A stretch of 64,000 bases of DNA from Promethearchaeota archaeon (GCA_019894735.1 JAGXOB010000001.1:12650-76649); one strand, 5' to 3'; shown: positions 9,232-19,007, counted from the first letter of the stretch. Made by a program: numbers and translations. Notes: generated from the letters alone by a model not told the origin.

Positions 9232-10407
9232 TTATAATTTTAGTTTTTTTACAATTTTTTCTAAATCATCAACAAAATTAGATAGATGATCTCTTTTTAC
9301 ATGTGGCATTATCACAACTCTAATTAAATTTAAATCTAAGAATTTTCCTAACATCCAATTGTTATTACGTAATGATTTTTCGAGTTCACATATACTATCC
9401 CCATTTTCCGTGGTAATTCCAACCACATTCATAATAGGATCCACAGCTAATTTAATCCCGCTAATTTCAGATATTCTTTGTGCTAAGTAATCAGTATTAT
9501 CCATACATTTTTTTATAATCTTATTAAAGCCGTTTACTCCTAAATACTTTAATATTACCCAAAACGCTATGATTGGACCTCCTGGTCTAGTTCCAACGAT
9601 ATGGAAATGTTTAAAAGAACCTCCCGCTAAATATGGAATTTCAAAGCCCGTTTTCTGTAATATTGAAGCGTCCTTAACAAAGTACCCCCCAGAAGGAATT
9701 ACTCCTAAACCCATTTTATGAGGGTCTGCTGTTATCGAATCTACAGATTTTACTGAGAAATCCCATAAAGGAACTTGATATTTTAACTTTTTAAGAAATG
9801 GTAAGACAAAACCTCCGAATGCGGCATCAACATGAAAGAAAATGTTTTTTTGTTCAACGAGGTTACCTATTTCCTCAATTGGGTCAATTAAACCTAATGA
9901 AGTTGTACCCGCAACTCCTACAACAGCACATGTGTTTTTATTAATGAGCGATTCATAATGATGTAAGTCTACTTCATAGTTATCTAATAATTTTACTTTT
10001 CTCAGTCTTAGGTTTAACAAATCTGCTGCTTTATCAAAGGAAATATGAGCAGATACTGGAACTACAACTTCGGGATTTTTTATATCAGATCGCAAATTTC
10101 TGGCAATCCTCATAGCTATCAGATTTGCTTCAGACCCCCCAGTTGTAAACGTTCCAATAATATTTTTGTTTCCAAACAAATCACCAATTTCAGAGATAAG
10201 TTCATTTTCCAATACAGCAGTATCTGGAAATAACCCTGGATCTCCTAAATTCTTAGAAATATATTTGAGATAGATTTCTTTAGCAAAATCTAAAGGTTCT
10301 GTGCACATAGATCCCAAAATTGATCCTGAATCGTAAGAAAAATCTTTCTTCAGCTTTTTTTCCAGCAAATGAAGTATATTTTGTTTCTCTAAACCTTCTT
10401 CTTCCAT
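9232..10407 (-). CDS. mfnA: MfnA-type pyridoxal-phosphate decarboxylase (aspartate/tyrosine)
   Basis: Group II PLP-dependent decarboxylase. TTGGSEANLIA is at 88-98, the PLP-ring-binding HVDAAFGG at 192-199 and the Schiff-base lysine K231 in ADPHKMGLG. The length (391) and motif spacing match archaeal MfnA. In archaea these enzymes decarboxylate L-aspartate to beta-alanine for coenzyme A, or L-tyrosine to tyramine for methanofuran. With panB and BCAT close by, and no methanogenesis gene in view, the aspartate role is more likely, but substrate choice cannot be read from the sequence. Confidence 0.9.
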   Translation of the reverse strand: MEEEGLEKQNILHLLEKKLKKDFSYDSGSILGSMCTEPLDFAKEIYLKYISKNLGDPGLFPDTAVLENELISEIGDLFGNKNIIGTFTTGGSEANLIAMRIARNLRSDIKNPEVVVPVSAHISFDKAADLLNLRLRKVKLLDNYEVDLHHYESLINKNTCAVVGVAGTTSLGLIDPIEEIGNLVEQKNIFFHVDAAFGGFVLPFLKKLKYQVPLWDFSVKSVDSITADPHKMGLGVIPSGGYFVKDASILQKTGFEIPYLAGGSFKHFHIVGTRPGGPIIAFWVILKYLGVNGFNKIIKKCMDNTDYLAQRISEISGIKLAVDPIMNVVGITTENGDSICELEKSLRNNNWMLGKFLDLNLIRVVIMPHVKRDHLSNFVDDLEKIVKKLKL

Positions 10408-10540
10408 TTTTTAAGGTGAATAGTTAAATATTATTATAATTTCCGATAATTTTAAAAAATAAAAAGCTCAAAAGAATTAAAGTTTTACAAATCAAATTTT
10501 ATTTTAGGAGAAATCTAACAAAAATGATAAAACTTCTTAC

Positions 10541-10858
10541 TTATTTGAACCGATTTGCATCTCTTTTTGTAAATTTTTCAATTACACGGTCTAATTCGTC
10601 GTTCATGTCAATTTTATAATAATTAGCAACACAAATTATGGCATAAATAACATCTGCGAGTTCTTCTCCGACTTTTGTTGTCGTCTCGTCAGACTTTTTC
10701 GGTTTGATACCTTCAATGTAATTTATTTCCTTGGCTAATTCACCTACTTCTTCCACTACTGCGCTAAACATAGAAAGAGGAGGCCAATATCCGCCGTGAC
10801 TTAAGATCCACTTATCAATTTTTTTTTGAAATTCTTTAAGCGATAAATCTTCATTCAT
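10541..10858 (-). CDS. MazG-like nucleotide pyrophosphohydrolase
   Basis: A 105-residue all-alpha NTP-PPase of the MazG/RS21-C6 kind. The metal-binding pattern EExxE is at 36-40 and ExxD at 66-69 (EELADVIYAI). Such enzymes hydrolyse non-canonical or excess dNTPs to the monophosphate and pyrophosphate. The gene lies 38 bases downstream of the anaerobic ribonucleotide reductase on the same strand, so the two are probably co-transcribed and together adjust dNTP supply. Substrate is unknown. Confidence 0.88.
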   Translation of the reverse strand: MNEDLSLKEFQKKIDKWILSHGGYWPPLSMFSAVVEEVGELAKEINYIEGIKPKKSDETTTKVGEELADVIYAIICVANYYKIDMNDELDRVIEKFTKRDANRFK

Positions 10859-10896
10859 AAATATTGTAAGATACTGGAATATTTATTATCAGTGAA

Positions 10897-13035
10897 TTAG
10901 GAAAATAAATTATACCTTTTTCTCGATTCCCATTCTGCTTTCTTGCCGGAATTGTATCTATTTACTTCACTATAATACCCGGTAACTCTTGAATATACCT
11001 TAACATCCCCAGATTGACAATTAGGACAGATAAAAATCCCACCTCGAAACATTTTTCTACAATGTGGGCAATAAGTGAAATCAGATGTATATGCGAAATA
11101 AGCCGTGTTAGTATTAAGACAGATATTCTTAGTCAGTTCCCATAACCCATTAATATCTGGATTTTGTTCACCAAGCCAGATATGAGTTATTACGCCTCCC
11201 TCAACAATAGGATGATAATCTGCTTGTAATTTGATTCTCTTTGATAATGGTATATTAGCATCATAACGAATATGATCTGAGTTTGTGTAATAAGCTGAGT
11301 TACCGGATGATTGTGGAATTGCTTTTTTAGGAAAATGCTTTAGATCTAATTTGGCAAAACGGTTACTTGATGATTCCGCAGGTTGCTGCCACAAGGAATA
11401 CGATACACCATCTCTTTCTGTCATTGAGTTACATTTTGCTACCATGTACTCTAAAATTGTTCTTCCAAAATTATATGCAGTGTCTTGTTCGTGCAGCTCA
11501 TATCCAATCAGACTTTTTACTGCTTCATTTAACCCGGTAAAACCAATAGAAAGATTCTGATCGTTTAAGTTAAAAATTGGCTCTCCATCTATTTTACCGC
11601 TACATAAGGGTAGATGACCCGATTTTAAACGTTTTTCCATTAATTTCCATTTTTTTAGTAAAATTCTTGCAGAGAGCTCCATATTTTTATCTAAAATCCT
11701 AAAGTAGTCATCTTCGTTAGCAGAGATGTACGCATATCGAGGTAAATTAAGACTAACGCTTTGAAGTGAACCAATTGAGACGTAATTTTCCCATACATTG
11801 GTATTTTTCCTCTCTTCGGGGTCTAGTACACATCTACTAATAATTTGATTCCCACTTAAAAATTTTCGGCAACATTGACTATGAATTTCGTCTGGCATCC
11901 ATTCTGGGCACATATTAAGAAAATAAGGAGTACCCATCTTTGCGACCTCCTCCATCAATTTAATGTAAGAAGGTTCGAACTCCTTAAGCCATTCCTTTTT
12001 TATTTTTATTTCATGCTTTGGAAACGCAAACAGTTTTCCGTCGTAGTCTCCATGGATATATACATCGGTTAAAGCATCAAAAAGTTGTAAACACTCGTCT
12101 TTATAATCGCCATATTTTCCAACTATTTTACCATGTGGACCAACAGCGGGAATAGTTAACAAACCTTCGGGAACCGTGGGAGTACACGATATTGAAGTGA
12201 AAGGAACTTGACCCCCTCTCGCAGCAAAAATCTGGTTTGTTTCAAATATTAAACATTGCATAGATTGTTCAATTTCTCTTGCGGAAAGCCCTCTTGCGTA
12301 GGGAGCGAGGAATGTAGTTATGTAATCGTAACCTTGACCCCCACTAAATTCGCCTTGAATGATTCCTAGCCATTTTGCCAAATGAGTAACAGCAACTCGT
12401 AAACTTCCAGCTGGACCAGACCTACTACAATGTGCCCAACTATTTACGGGAGGAAGACCGTTCTCGAGAACCATGCGAGGATCCCATTCTTGGCAGAAAG
12501 GTCTTAAATCGAAGTATCTTAGCATATGTATGTGGATGTCCCCATATAAATGAGCGTGAGCTTCTTCCGAGTCCAAAATTCTCAAGAGGGCATATTCATC
12601 AGAAATTCTATTTGCAGCCCAATGGTGAATACTTTCGGGATTTAGATCTTGGTTTGCGTTTTCATTGACACCTTTCTCTAGAATCGCTTCGTAATCCATT
12701 AATGGCATACCTATTCTAGTATACAGCTTACGTTCGTCTTCGTAGTGTTCTTCTGATAATATAGAGCAAACAATTTCTCTTATATGTGGACCTGAAAGAA
12801 ATGTAATGTTAGAAGATATAATTCTCCTCACAACTAACCGAGTAATTCTGTCAGCAGATTCTAAATCTAACCCCGTTTCTCCAACAATGCTCTCTTTTAT
12901 TTTTATTGGGTCAAAAGGTACTACGTCGCCCTCTGTTCGTGAAACTCTTGGTAGTAAATTTTTTAAAAACCCACTTTCTAACATTTTTTTTTCTTGAGTT
13001 ATTTCAGATTCTGGAATCAAAACCATATTAATCAT
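10897..13035 (-). CDS. nrdD: Anaerobic (class III) ribonucleoside-triphosphate reductase
   Basis: Makes dNTPs from NTPs using a glycyl radical. An N-terminal ATP-cone (about residues 30-120, beginning SRTEGDVVPFDPIKIKES) is followed by the barrel domain. A zinc site near the end (C656, C659, C670, C673) precedes the glycyl-radical loop RVTGYY, whose Gly is residue 686. The length (712) is normal. The activating enzyme NrdG is not beside it. Its presence implies an anaerobic lifestyle. A 415-base gene-free stretch lies upstream, and the MazG-like gene follows downstream. Confidence 0.96.
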   Translation of the reverse strand: MINMVLIPESEITQEKKMLESGFLKNLLPRVSRTEGDVVPFDPIKIKESIVGETGLDLESADRITRLVVRRIISSNITFLSGPHIREIVCSILSEEHYEDERKLYTRIGMPLMDYEAILEKGVNENANQDLNPESIHHWAANRISDEYALLRILDSEEAHAHLYGDIHIHMLRYFDLRPFCQEWDPRMVLENGLPPVNSWAHCSRSGPAGSLRVAVTHLAKWLGIIQGEFSGGQGYDYITTFLAPYARGLSAREIEQSMQCLIFETNQIFAARGGQVPFTSISCTPTVPEGLLTIPAVGPHGKIVGKYGDYKDECLQLFDALTDVYIHGDYDGKLFAFPKHEIKIKKEWLKEFEPSYIKLMEEVAKMGTPYFLNMCPEWMPDEIHSQCCRKFLSGNQIISRCVLDPEERKNTNVWENYVSIGSLQSVSLNLPRYAYISANEDDYFRILDKNMELSARILLKKWKLMEKRLKSGHLPLCSGKIDGEPIFNLNDQNLSIGFTGLNEAVKSLIGYELHEQDTAYNFGRTILEYMVAKCNSMTERDGVSYSLWQQPAESSSNRFAKLDLKHFPKKAIPQSSGNSAYYTNSDHIRYDANIPLSKRIKLQADYHPIVEGGVITHIWLGEQNPDINGLWELTKNICLNTNTAYFAYTSDFTYCPHCRKMFRGGIFICPNCQSGDVKVYSRVTGYYSEVNRYNSGKKAEWESRKRYNLFS

Positions 13036-13450
13036 TTTTTTTTTTAATTTGCTATTTCCACCTAAGTGCTAACGGTACATTACCAATATAATAACTAAAA
13101 ATTATTGTCGGTTTCATGGACCGAAATAATAGCTTTGAATATTATATATTCTCGTAAAATACTTAGCCTTTTTTGATATAAAAATGTATTTTTTTTTTCA
13201 AATTAAACTTATTCTATTAACCATTTATTCATAATCTAATAAACCAGTTAAGAAGTTCACAGAAAATCCTCTGTTTAACCTGTAAGTCCGGTTGTGCCTT
13301 CTTTAATCTCGATATTTTACTCGTAAACTTAAAAATGTCGTCTTTACTGGTTTTGTAATTTTTAAATAACTAATATAAAATTTAAAAATTATTCAATATG
13401 AGTATATTTAAAGAACAAATAGATGAAATCAAATAATTTAAGTGTAGAAA
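13036..13450. other. 415-base gene-free stretch with a less AT-rich, structured patch
   Basis: Between nrdD and the cupin gene no convincing gene is seen. A short inverted repeat TCGGT...ACCGA (13108-13124) lies in the nrdD promoter region and could be an operator. The patch 13246-13310 is clearly less AT-rich than its flanks. It can fold as a closing stem AAGAAG/CTTCTT around two hairpins (ACAGA/TCTGT and AACC/GGTT). On the minus strand the same patch is part of a 46-codon frame with no start codon. T-tracts near 13190 may be termination signals. Confidence 0.5.
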
Positions 13451-13780
13451 TTGAAAATCAATACCGTAAATAAAAGTTCTGTCAATTTAATAGAAGCATT
13501 ACCAGGAATTTATCGTAAAACTCTAATTTACAATGAGAATATGATGCTATGTCATTTTTTTCTCAAAGAAAATTCTAATGTCCCCCTCCATTCACATGAA
13601 GAACATCAAATTGGATATGTGATTAAAGGAAAATTACAATTCTTTACCGAAAATGAAGAATTTTTGGCTGAAGAAGGAGATAGTTATGTTTTTGAATCAA
13701 ACGAAAAACATGGGGCTAAGATATTGGAGGATTCAGAGGTAATAGATGTGTTTAGCCCTTCAAGAGAAGATTATAAATAA
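13451..13780 (+). CDS. Small cupin-domain protein
   Basis: A 109-residue single cupin. Motif 1 is HSHEEHQIGYVIKGKLQF, with the His/His/Glu-type metal ligands. Motif 2 follows (EGDSYVFESNEKHGAKI), with the third His. Such small metal-binding beta-barrels serve as sugar isomerases, dioxygenases or sensors; nothing here decides which. Translation starts at TTG; an unrelated 12-codon frame lies just upstream. The gene stands alone, convergent with the membrane-protein gene that follows. Confidence 0.85.
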   Translation: MKINTVNKSSVNLIEALPGIYRKTLIYNENMMLCHFFLKENSNVPLHSHEEHQIGYVIKGKLQFFTENEEFLAEEGDSYVFESNEKHGAKILEDSEVIDVFSPSREDYK

Positions 13781-13813
13781 ATCTGAGTAATTATAAAAGA
13801 AAAGAAAAGACAT

Positions 13814-14167
13814 TTACCACTGATAAGCAGCAACAACAAAAATTGCAATAATACAAAATATAAATTCGCCCAATAGCCAATCTATAAACAAGCTCCTTTT
13901 TTTATCTCTGTTTTTTTTAACAATTGTCGCTACCGCAAAACATATTGCTGCGTTAGTTCCAGTGAATATTGTCAATGAAAATGTTGATGCATTTAACTCT
14001 AGCTCAATCAAGTCAAGTACCATGTCAAAAATAAAAAACACGCTTAATAATATCAACAATGCAATTAAAAACATCCAACCTGAAAAATTAATAACTTTCT
14101 CAAATACGATTTCCTCTTGGGATAATCCTCCTGGTAATCTAGAAGGTTTTTTCTTTACTTTTGACAT
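13814..14167 (-). CDS. Small membrane protein
   Basis: A 117-residue protein with a Lys/Arg-rich N-terminus and three probable membrane helices (about residues 32-52, 66-82 and 97-115). The last ends at the C-terminus in AAYQW. No catalytic motif is present. It lies downstream of the NAC gene on the same strand with an 84-base gap and may belong to the NAC/PUA/PAN transcript. Size and topology are all that can be stated. Confidence 0.7.
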   Translation of the reverse strand: MSKVKKKPSRLPGGLSQEEIVFEKVINFSGWMFLIALLILLSVFFIFDMVLDLIELELNASTFSLTIFTGTNAAICFAVATIVKKNRDKKRSLFIDWLLGEFIFCIIAIFVVAAYQW

Positions 14168-14251
14168 ATCATTCTTACCGTACTAATTATAAAAAATTGA
14201 ATGGTTAATGATTCTTAATTCTTATTTTTTCTATAAGTACAATTCAAGTTA

Positions 14252-14749
14252 TTAAGGTTTATTTTTTAAAAATAAAATGGCTTTAGCAATATCTCCTTCA
14301 CTATCAATCAACGCAGCATTTGCTTCTTCCTTTTCTACATTTGCTTGAGCTGCCACTAACATTATATCATTTTCAGTAATAACTGATTTTGTTTCAGATT
14401 CTACTATCCCATCCATTACTTCTCCTTCTTCCTTTTCTCCAATTTGAACCTCCCCTACAGGATATTCTTCTGCATCCCCTATTACTTGATAAATCTCTTG
14501 TCCCATTTGTTTCATTAACACGACTTCAGGTTGATCAATTACGAGAGTATTTTCAGGACCTTCTATTATTACTCGTGTGGCGTTAATTTGTTCCATATCA
14601 ATTCCTTGTTGTTGCATTCGACGGCGCATCTGTCTTGAAGCAAATTGTTGTCCTTCTCTCTTCTTTGTTGCTTGTGGTCTTGTTGGTTTACTATTTTCCT
14701 TTTTTTGCATTTCCTTCGGCAATTTAACCATTTTTTTCAACAACTCCAA
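14252..14749 (-). CDS. nac: Nascent polypeptide-associated complex protein (archaeal NAC)
   Basis: Ribosome-associated chaperone that shields nascent chains. The NAC beta-barrel core starts at ARG-rich FASRQMRRRMQQQGI and continues through NATRVIIEGPENTLVIDQPEVV. The C-terminal UBA domain (DIMLVAAQANVEKEEANAAL...GDIAKAILFL) ends the protein. At 165 residues it is longer than typical archaeal NAC (about 110-120), because of a Lys-rich N-terminal leader and a Glu-rich linker before the UBA. A TTG opens the frame; an internal ATG at codon 7 is an alternative. It lies just downstream of a PUA gene and PAN, a protein-quality-control grouping. Confidence 0.94.
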   Translation of the reverse strand: MELLKKMVKLPKEMQKKENSKPTRPQATKKREGQQFASRQMRRRMQQQGIDMEQINATRVIIEGPENTLVIDQPEVVLMKQMGQEIYQVIGDAEEYPVGEVQIGEKEEGEVMDGIVESETKSVITENDIMLVAAQANVEKEEANAALIDSEGDIAKAILFLKNKP

Positions 14750-14779
14750 ACTATATATAGTATAATTATCTATTAATTT

Positions 14780-15271
14780 TTATAATTTTAATTTACCTAT
14801 TCCTTTCCGTACTTTAATCGCAACCCCAGTTTTAAAACTTCGAACGTACGGGACGGGTATCACTAATTTTCCAATCGCTAAAATTTCGTTTTCTTGATTA
14901 ACAACAATAATCTCGTCATAGGATCGTAAATTATCGTCAATGTCTAAAATATGTTTACAAAAGACATTACGACCTATTCTTATGAAATCAGAGATCTCAT
15001 TCATAACTATCGCCCTTAATTTTGGTGATGGAATGTTTTTAATTATTTTTTCAGCGGAAAATAAGCTTAGTGTAAAATACCCATTAGTTGGTCTTAAATT
15101 TAGCATAAGTTTATCTTTGTAGTAAATGTGCTTAATTTTGTCGGTGTTTTTAGAATATTCAAAACGAATCTCATTTTCGTCTTCAAACAGAATATCAGTT
15201 ATCGATTGACCAAATTGGTAATCAGAAATAGCCGTTGCTTTTCTTAAAGCAAAAAGCAGTTTATTTTCCAT
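14780..15271 (-). CDS. PUA-domain RNA-binding protein
   Basis: A 163-residue protein with a pre-PUA-type alpha/beta N-terminal half and a C-terminal PUA domain (about residues 85-160). The PUA core runs from RIGRNVFCKHI through YDEIIVVNQENEILAIGKLV to the basic end VAIKVRKGIGKLKL. PUA domains bind structured RNA, and stand-alone archaeal versions like this are related to the tail of archaeosine transglycosylase. A PUA gene beside NAC is a recurrent archaeal pairing as I recall it. The 30-base gap to nac supports one transcript. Confidence 0.85.
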   Translation of the reverse strand: MENKLLFALRKATAISDYQFGQSITDILFEDENEIRFEYSKNTDKIKHIYYKDKLMLNLRPTNGYFTLSLFSAEKIIKNIPSPKLRAIVMNEISDFIRIGRNVFCKHILDIDDNLRSYDEIIVVNQENEILAIGKLVIPVPYVRSFKTGVAIKVRKGIGKLKL

Positions 15272-15333
15272 TTTAATTTGAATTCGGTATCAATTAGAAT
15301 TAAAATAAAGATGAGTTATTGCATGGAAGAGGG

Positions 15334-16545
15334 TTAAGAATACATCCTTGATTGGATTGCTTTATCCTTCATTTTATTCATTACTTTGTTAACAGCTTCA
15401 AGAAAATCACTTTTTACTATATGCTCCGCTTCTTTTCTTATTGCAAACATTCCAGCTTCAGTACAAATTGCTTTAATATCTGCTCCAGTTGCGCCCACGG
15501 TTAATTCAACTAATTTATTAAAATTAACCTCTCCCTCAATGTTTAAAGTTTTTGAGTGAATTTTGAAGATAGATGCTCTAGCTTCCTCATCGGGGATTGG
15601 AAAATCTATCATTCGGTCAAACCTACCAGGTCTTAACAAAGCAGGATCTAAGATATCTATTCGATTAGTCGCGCCAATTATTTTCACATCTCCCCTTTCT
15701 TCAAATCCGTCTAATTCGCTTAATAATTGCATTAAAGTCCTCTGTACTTCTCTATCTCCAGATGTTGCGATTTTTAATCTTTGAGATCCAATTGCGTCTA
15801 ATTCATCAATAAATAAGATAGTTGGGGCCTTTTGTTTTGCTAAATTGAAAATCTCTCTTACCAAACGAGCGCCTTCGCCTATAAATTTTTGAACTAATTC
15901 TGAACCAATAATTCTGATAAAAGTTGCTTCAGTTTCATGCGCAACTGCTTTTGCAACTAAAGTTTTGCCTGTGCCTGGGGGTCCGTAAAGTAAAACTCCT
16001 TTAGGAGGATCAATTCCTATTTTTTTAAACAATTCTGGTTTTAATAATGGTAATTCGACAGTCTCCCTTACCTCTTGTATCTGGTCATTTAATCCCCCTA
16101 CATCCCCGTAAGAGATATCTGGAATTTCATCAATAACTTCCATTCCTTTTACAAATGGATCTAATTTAGTCGGTAGAATTTCCATTATTGCGAATGTTCT
16201 TTGATTTAAAGCGACTCTCATTCCGGGAGTTAATTTTTCGTTTTTTACTTTTCTACTTGGGTTAACAACAAAACTAGGACCAGTGGAGCTTTTTACTATG
16301 ACTTTCCCATTGTCTTCTAACAGATCAATTACCGTAGCAGACACTAATGGAGGTTCTCTTAATCTATCTATTTCATTTCTTAAACTGTTTAATTCTTGCT
16401 CTAATCTTAAACGTTCAGCATCTAGAAGTTGTTTTTCGGTTTCTAGATTCCTTAATCTTTTTTCTAAATGCCTTGTATAAGTGATTAAATATTCTTCATC
16501 TTTCGTATCTTCTTTTTTTTTCCTACTTTCTTTAGTCGTTGTCAA
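15334..16545 (-). CDS. pan: Proteasome-activating nucleotidase (PAN)
   Basis: AAA+ unfoldase that feeds substrates into the 20S proteasome; the archaeal relative of the 26S Rpt subunits. The N-terminal coiled coil (about 23-64) leads into an OB domain. The AAA module has Walker A GPPGTGKT at 188-195, Walker B ILFIDE at 243-248 and the Arg-finger region LLRPGRFDR. The chain ends Met-Tyr-Ser, which fits the HbYX motif that opens the proteasome gate. The start is a TTG. It diverges from MBF1 across a 242-base promoter region; the PUA and NAC genes follow downstream. Confidence 0.97.
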   Translation of the reverse strand: MTTTKESRKKKEDTKDEEYLITYTRHLEKRLRNLETEKQLLDAERLRLEQELNSLRNEIDRLREPPLVSATVIDLLEDNGKVIVKSSTGPSFVVNPSRKVKNEKLTPGMRVALNQRTFAIMEILPTKLDPFVKGMEVIDEIPDISYGDVGGLNDQIQEVRETVELPLLKPELFKKIGIDPPKGVLLYGPPGTGKTLVAKAVAHETEATFIRIIGSELVQKFIGEGARLVREIFNLAKQKAPTILFIDELDAIGSQRLKIATSGDREVQRTLMQLLSELDGFEERGDVKIIGATNRIDILDPALLRPGRFDRMIDFPIPDEEARASIFKIHSKTLNIEGEVNFNKLVELTVGATGADIKAICTEAGMFAIRKEAEHIVKSDFLEAVNKVMNKMKDKAIQSRMYS

Positions 16546-16787
16546 ACGTTAAATTCCCCATCTTTTACTTATTTCGATTTTAAGATAATAAATTAATTTA
16601 ATAATAACAATTTATTCATTTAAACTTAAGGTAATACGCTAATATCAGAAAAAAATCGAGTTTTAAAAAATTTTTGGATTATATTTTATAACGAGTTTTA
16701 GCTAAAAACCAAAAATTATAAGAGTTCTATATCCCGATCTTATATAAAATGCCATTCCTTGGCAATTATTGAGCATTATGTTATTTT

Positions 16788-17324
16788 ATGTCGAAAAAAA
16801 TAGCGAACGAATATGAGAAGGAATGTCCCATATGTAGTGGAAAAATATGGGGTAGAGGAGTAAAAGTTTTAATAGAGGGGGCAAATATCACTGTGTGTCA
16901 GAGTTGTGCCCAATTTGGCGATAGAATCAAATCGAAACCTAAAATGACGAGTTCTTCTAAAAAAGTATATCCTAAATCTAAATCATCAGTGGAAAAAGTA
17001 GTACATTCGATAAAAATCGAAGAGAGTGTAGAAATTGTGAGCGATTATGTGGTAAGAATAAGAAATGCTCGAAATGCTCGTGGTCTTAATCAAGATCAAT
17101 TTGCTCAAAAACTAAACGAAAAACCTTCTTTATTAAGAAGAATTGAAGCAGGTAAAGTTGAACCAACAATAAAGTTAGCGAAGAAAATAGCAGAAGTCTA
17201 TAACATTAAACTTATTAAACAAGTAGATGAAATTGAGCCAACTGCTAAGCAAAACCAATATATGAAGAAATCTAGCGGTTCTTCTTTAGGTGATATTGCC
17301 TATGTTAAAAAAAAAAAGAAGTAA
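16788..17324 (+). CDS. MBF1-like transcription factor (zinc ribbon plus HTH)
   Basis: Archaeal multiprotein-bridging-factor homologue of 178 residues. A zinc ribbon occupies the N-terminus (C13, C16, C37, C40). A Lys/Ser-rich linker follows, then an XRE-type helix-turn-helix (about residues 68-125, with RNARGLNQDQFAQKLNEKPS and RRIEAGKVEPT). The C-terminal tail is basic. It diverges from PAN and precedes, in convergent orientation, TFE. In eukaryotes MBF1 bridges TBP and activators; the archaeal family is also linked to ribosomes and stress. Confidence 0.94.
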   Translation: MSKKIANEYEKECPICSGKIWGRGVKVLIEGANITVCQSCAQFGDRIKSKPKMTSSSKKVYPKSKSSVEKVVHSIKIEESVEIVSDYVVRIRNARNARGLNQDQFAQKLNEKPSLLRRIEAGKVEPTIKLAKKIAEVYNIKLIKQVDEIEPTAKQNQYMKKSSGSSLGDIAYVKKKKK

Positions 17325-17436
17325 GAACTAATAGTAATAAGAGATTTATAATTTGTAACATCAAATTGTAGATGTTTATAGAATTAGATATTCTATTAGT
17401 TAATAGAACAAAACTCTTGAGCTAAATATTGGATAA

Positions 17437-18027
17437 TTAAATTATAGAACTAAAAGATAAATCCAGATTTTCAATAAGAACTATTTTCTCTATTAGAAAT
17501 TGAATTAATTCCTTATTGTCTTGAGCTTCTAATATCCCCCCACAATCAGGGCATCTGAAATTCAATTCAAACGCTTCATCAAAATTGAATTTTTTATTTG
17601 AATCTTGACAATCTTTACATATGAAGAAGTAGTTATTCTCTTCGAACTTTAACCTTTCTCTTAGCTTACTCTCCATTATTCTCCTTTTTTCCATTAATAT
17701 TTCTTCAAACAAGTCAAATTCATGCCACCAATAATATATAAACCAGCCTGTAGATTTATCACGAATTCTTCTAAATTGTGCTAATTTTCCACTATACAAT
17801 TTGTATAATGTCTTTCGTACAGTATTTAATTTTAAAAACTCTACATTATTCTCTTCAAAACTAATTTCGGGATCTTCTCCTTTGAAACGTTCTTTAATAT
17901 TTTCAGTAATACCCTCATCAGTTATATCTTCTTCTTCTGATTTTAATAATTCAATTCCAACTTCTATAGCTATATCGCCACCCAATATATACAAAAAAGA
18001 CCTTAATAGAGGGTTTAATTCCTTCAT
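17437..18027 (-). CDS. tfe: Transcription initiation factor E, alpha subunit (TFE)
   Basis: Assists promoter opening by RNA polymerase. An N-terminal winged helix (to about residue 100, including TVRKTLYKLYSGKLAQFRRIRD) is followed by WFIYYWWHEF and a coiled linker. The zinc ribbon comes next (CKDC and CPDC, about residues 137-162), then a hydrophobic C-terminal helix. The frame extends six codons upstream to a TTG (18045); the ATG used here follows an AAGGA box closely. An uncharacterised archaeal gene lies upstream on the same strand. Confidence 0.95.
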   Translation of the reverse strand: MKELNPLLRSFLYILGGDIAIEVGIELLKSEEEDITDEGITENIKERFKGEDPEISFEENNVEFLKLNTVRKTLYKLYSGKLAQFRRIRDKSTGWFIYYWWHEFDLFEEILMEKRRIMESKLRERLKFEENNYFFICKDCQDSNKKFNFDEAFELNFRCPDCGGILEAQDNKELIQFLIEKIVLIENLDLSFSSII

Positions 18028-18130
18028 AATCCTTGATCTTCTCAAACTTTTCTATTCGTTGGACAATTAAAACTTTCATTAAAATTAAATTTTCTTAATT
18101 TCAAAATATTAGAATTTAGGATACTGTATT

Positions 18131-18913
18131 TTATACTATAATTGAATATTGTTTTTCTATTAATTCACCGTCAATATCAATTGATCGAAACATTTTTCCT
18201 TTTCGGATAGCCATGATCCTTAACAAACGGGAGTCCTTGATATTCGTAGGAATGACAATCTCTTTTATCGTGTAATTATTAAATATAGTGAGAGATTTCC
18301 ATTTTGTTGGGATCTCAGATATAAAATCAGGAACGGCTAGATCTAAAACCATCTTTAGATTAGCATCTGTATTACTTAGTACACCACTACAAAATTGAAT
18401 TCTTTTACTCACATCGTCGTCTTCAACTTTTTTTTTGGATGGTTGGGGAATGTTTTTTTTTGTTGTGACTTTACAATTTGGATTAATAAGGAAAGACAAC
18501 AGTAAGTAGCTATTTTCTCTAAGTATTTCTATTGCTTCGAGTAGCAAATTTTTATTAATTTTGTCAGTAATATCAGCCTTGTAATTTTTCGTTTGACCTG
18601 TTGATTTTTTCAATCTCCAATTTATGCCAAGATTTGATAGTGTATCTTGTAAATCGCTTCCAGTAATGAGTTTTCCTTTAATCTCAAAATCAGCTTGGGA
18701 ATCCGATATAGATCTCAAAACTATCTCTAAGATTAAATCTTCGTATTCATGAGCTCCTTTAAGTGTTATTTTTGCACTTGTTTTAGAGATTTTTAGCGCA
18801 GGGCCAATAAAATCTCCTTTAGAATATCTATAGAAATGTCTATGGATGCCCATATGCTTTTTTGCCGGATCGTCTAAATTTGGCGTTTCGATTAACTTAC
18901 TTAAAAAATGCAT
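18131..18913 (-). CDS. Conserved archaeal protein of unknown function
   Basis: A 260-residue soluble alpha/beta protein with no recognised catalytic motif. The N-terminal part has the pattern HRHFYRYSKGDFIGPALKI, which I associate with uncharacterised archaeal proteins. A basic low-complexity linker (about residues 155-170) separates it from a C-terminal half rich in hydrophobic strands and ending KQYSIIV. It is about 100 bases upstream of TFE and on the same strand. The strand-rich halves might bind nucleic acid or protein; this is a guess. Confidence 0.65.
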   Translation of the reverse strand: MHFLSKLIETPNLDDPAKKHMGIHRHFYRYSKGDFIGPALKISKTSAKITLKGAHEYEDLILEIVLRSISDSQADFEIKGKLITGSDLQDTLSNLGINWRLKKSTGQTKNYKADITDKINKNLLLEAIEILRENSYLLLSFLINPNCKVTTKKNIPQPSKKKVEDDDVSKRIQFCSGVLSNTDANLKMVLDLAVPDFISEIPTKWKSLTIFNNYTIKEIVIPTNIKDSRLLRIMAIRKGKMFRSIDIDGELIEKQYSIIV

Positions 18914-19007
18914 TTTAACTCGTTAAAATATTTCTTTAATAATATATATCTAAATAATGATATTATAAATAGAACATAACTTTAGATTTTAATTTATGCA
19001 ATAAGTA

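Noticed and set aside
13398..13436. 12-codon frame before the cupin gene
   Set aside because: Not in frame with the cupin and too short to support.
14389..14765. Plus-strand frames opposite the NAC gene
   Set aside because: Antisense to an intact, well-recognised gene; no start context or family similarity.
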